Origin: Diplonema papillatum
Taxonomy: Eukaryota > Euglenozoa > Diplonemea > Diplonemida > Diplonemidae
Assembly (NCBI GenBank): GCA_030068145.1
Contig: JAPJBO010000081.1
Location: forward strand, 186,001-250,000
Direction of reading: 5' to 3'
Length of the DNA stretch: 64,000 bases
Shown here one piece after another: positions 63,925 to 64,000 of this stretch. Numbering within the stretch: position 1 is the first letter of the stretch; each line of letters begins with the position of its first letter. The notes under the pieces were generated by a model. It ran no database searches. It was not told where the DNA came from and worked only from the letters and a program-made list of their open reading frames with translations. Both the position numbers and the translations under genes were made by a program.

Positions 63925-64000
63925 TCTTGTTGCGTTAGTGGGGAGTCATTTGCAAGCAAATGAGTACCACACTATGCCAGCTCTTCGCTACGTGACTCCA
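63925..64000 (-). repeat. dispersed repeat H, inverted and cut by the window end
   Basis: Reverse complement of about 28717-28795, including CATTTGCAAGCAAATG, GTACCACACTATGCCAGCT and CGCTACGTGACTCCA; identity is very high. Confidence 0.85.

Overview
This is a eukaryotic nuclear window. The five or six convincing genes are GC-rich, far apart, and embedded in roughly 75-80% repeat-dominated intergenic DNA. I see no bacterial operons, ribosome binding sites, rRNA or CRISPR. Three pieces of evidence point, without proving it, to a protist of the Euglenozoa type, perhaps a diplonemid. First, there is a paralogous family of surface proteins with a signal peptide, a propeller-like ectodomain, a Thr/Pro stalk and seven membrane segments; as far as I recall, this resembles multi-copy membrane proteins of bodonids and diplonemids. 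Second, there is a truncated retroelement in the order Gag-like ORF then tyrosine recombinase, the order known for kinetoplastid VIPER elements. Third, a polypyrimidine-AG acceptor sits just upstream of one ATG. One gene also has ordinary GT-AG introns with GTATG donors.

Layout. 1-3.7 kb: repeats only. 3.77-5.05 kb: a fusion of a BtpA-like TIM barrel with an adenine-phosphoribosyltransferase-like domain, followed by a partial duplicate of its linker. 5.5-11.9 kb: MITEs, and a LINE C-terminal fragment enclosed in a terminal-inverted-repeat element. 12.2-15.5 kb: first membrane protein gene, whose 3' end is followed by tandem copies of its own terminal coding segment to 16.7 kb. 16-30 kb: dense repeats, including a 1.3 kb minisatellite and a 71-bp array grown inside a MITE. 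30.5-33.8 kb: a broken tandem duplicate and then the second membrane protein gene. 34-41.9 kb: MITEs, a 0.77 kb AGT microsatellite and a hAT relic. 41.9-44.2 kb, minus strand: the truncated tyrosine-recombinase retroelement. 46.07-46.55 kb: a CZIB/DUF866 family gene that has lost its zinc cysteines. 48.5-51.2 kb: third membrane protein gene. 51.2-62.1 kb: several inverted-repeat elements, a tRNA-like pol III element, and a 44-bp tandem array. 62.15 kb to beyond 63.5 kb: a coiled-coil gene with an intron that carries a MITE and continues out of the window.

The genes do not form a pathway. The three membrane proteins are the only set with an evident common role, probably surface or receptor-like. 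The phosphoribosyltransferase fusion suggests nucleobase salvage. The dominant theme is the repeat ecology: at least six families of short inverted-repeat elements, often nested, plus a recurrent motif of about 50 bp ending in AAAAAAGG that coincides with a real splice acceptor in one gene. All ORF interpretations rest on reading the sequence; no searches were run.
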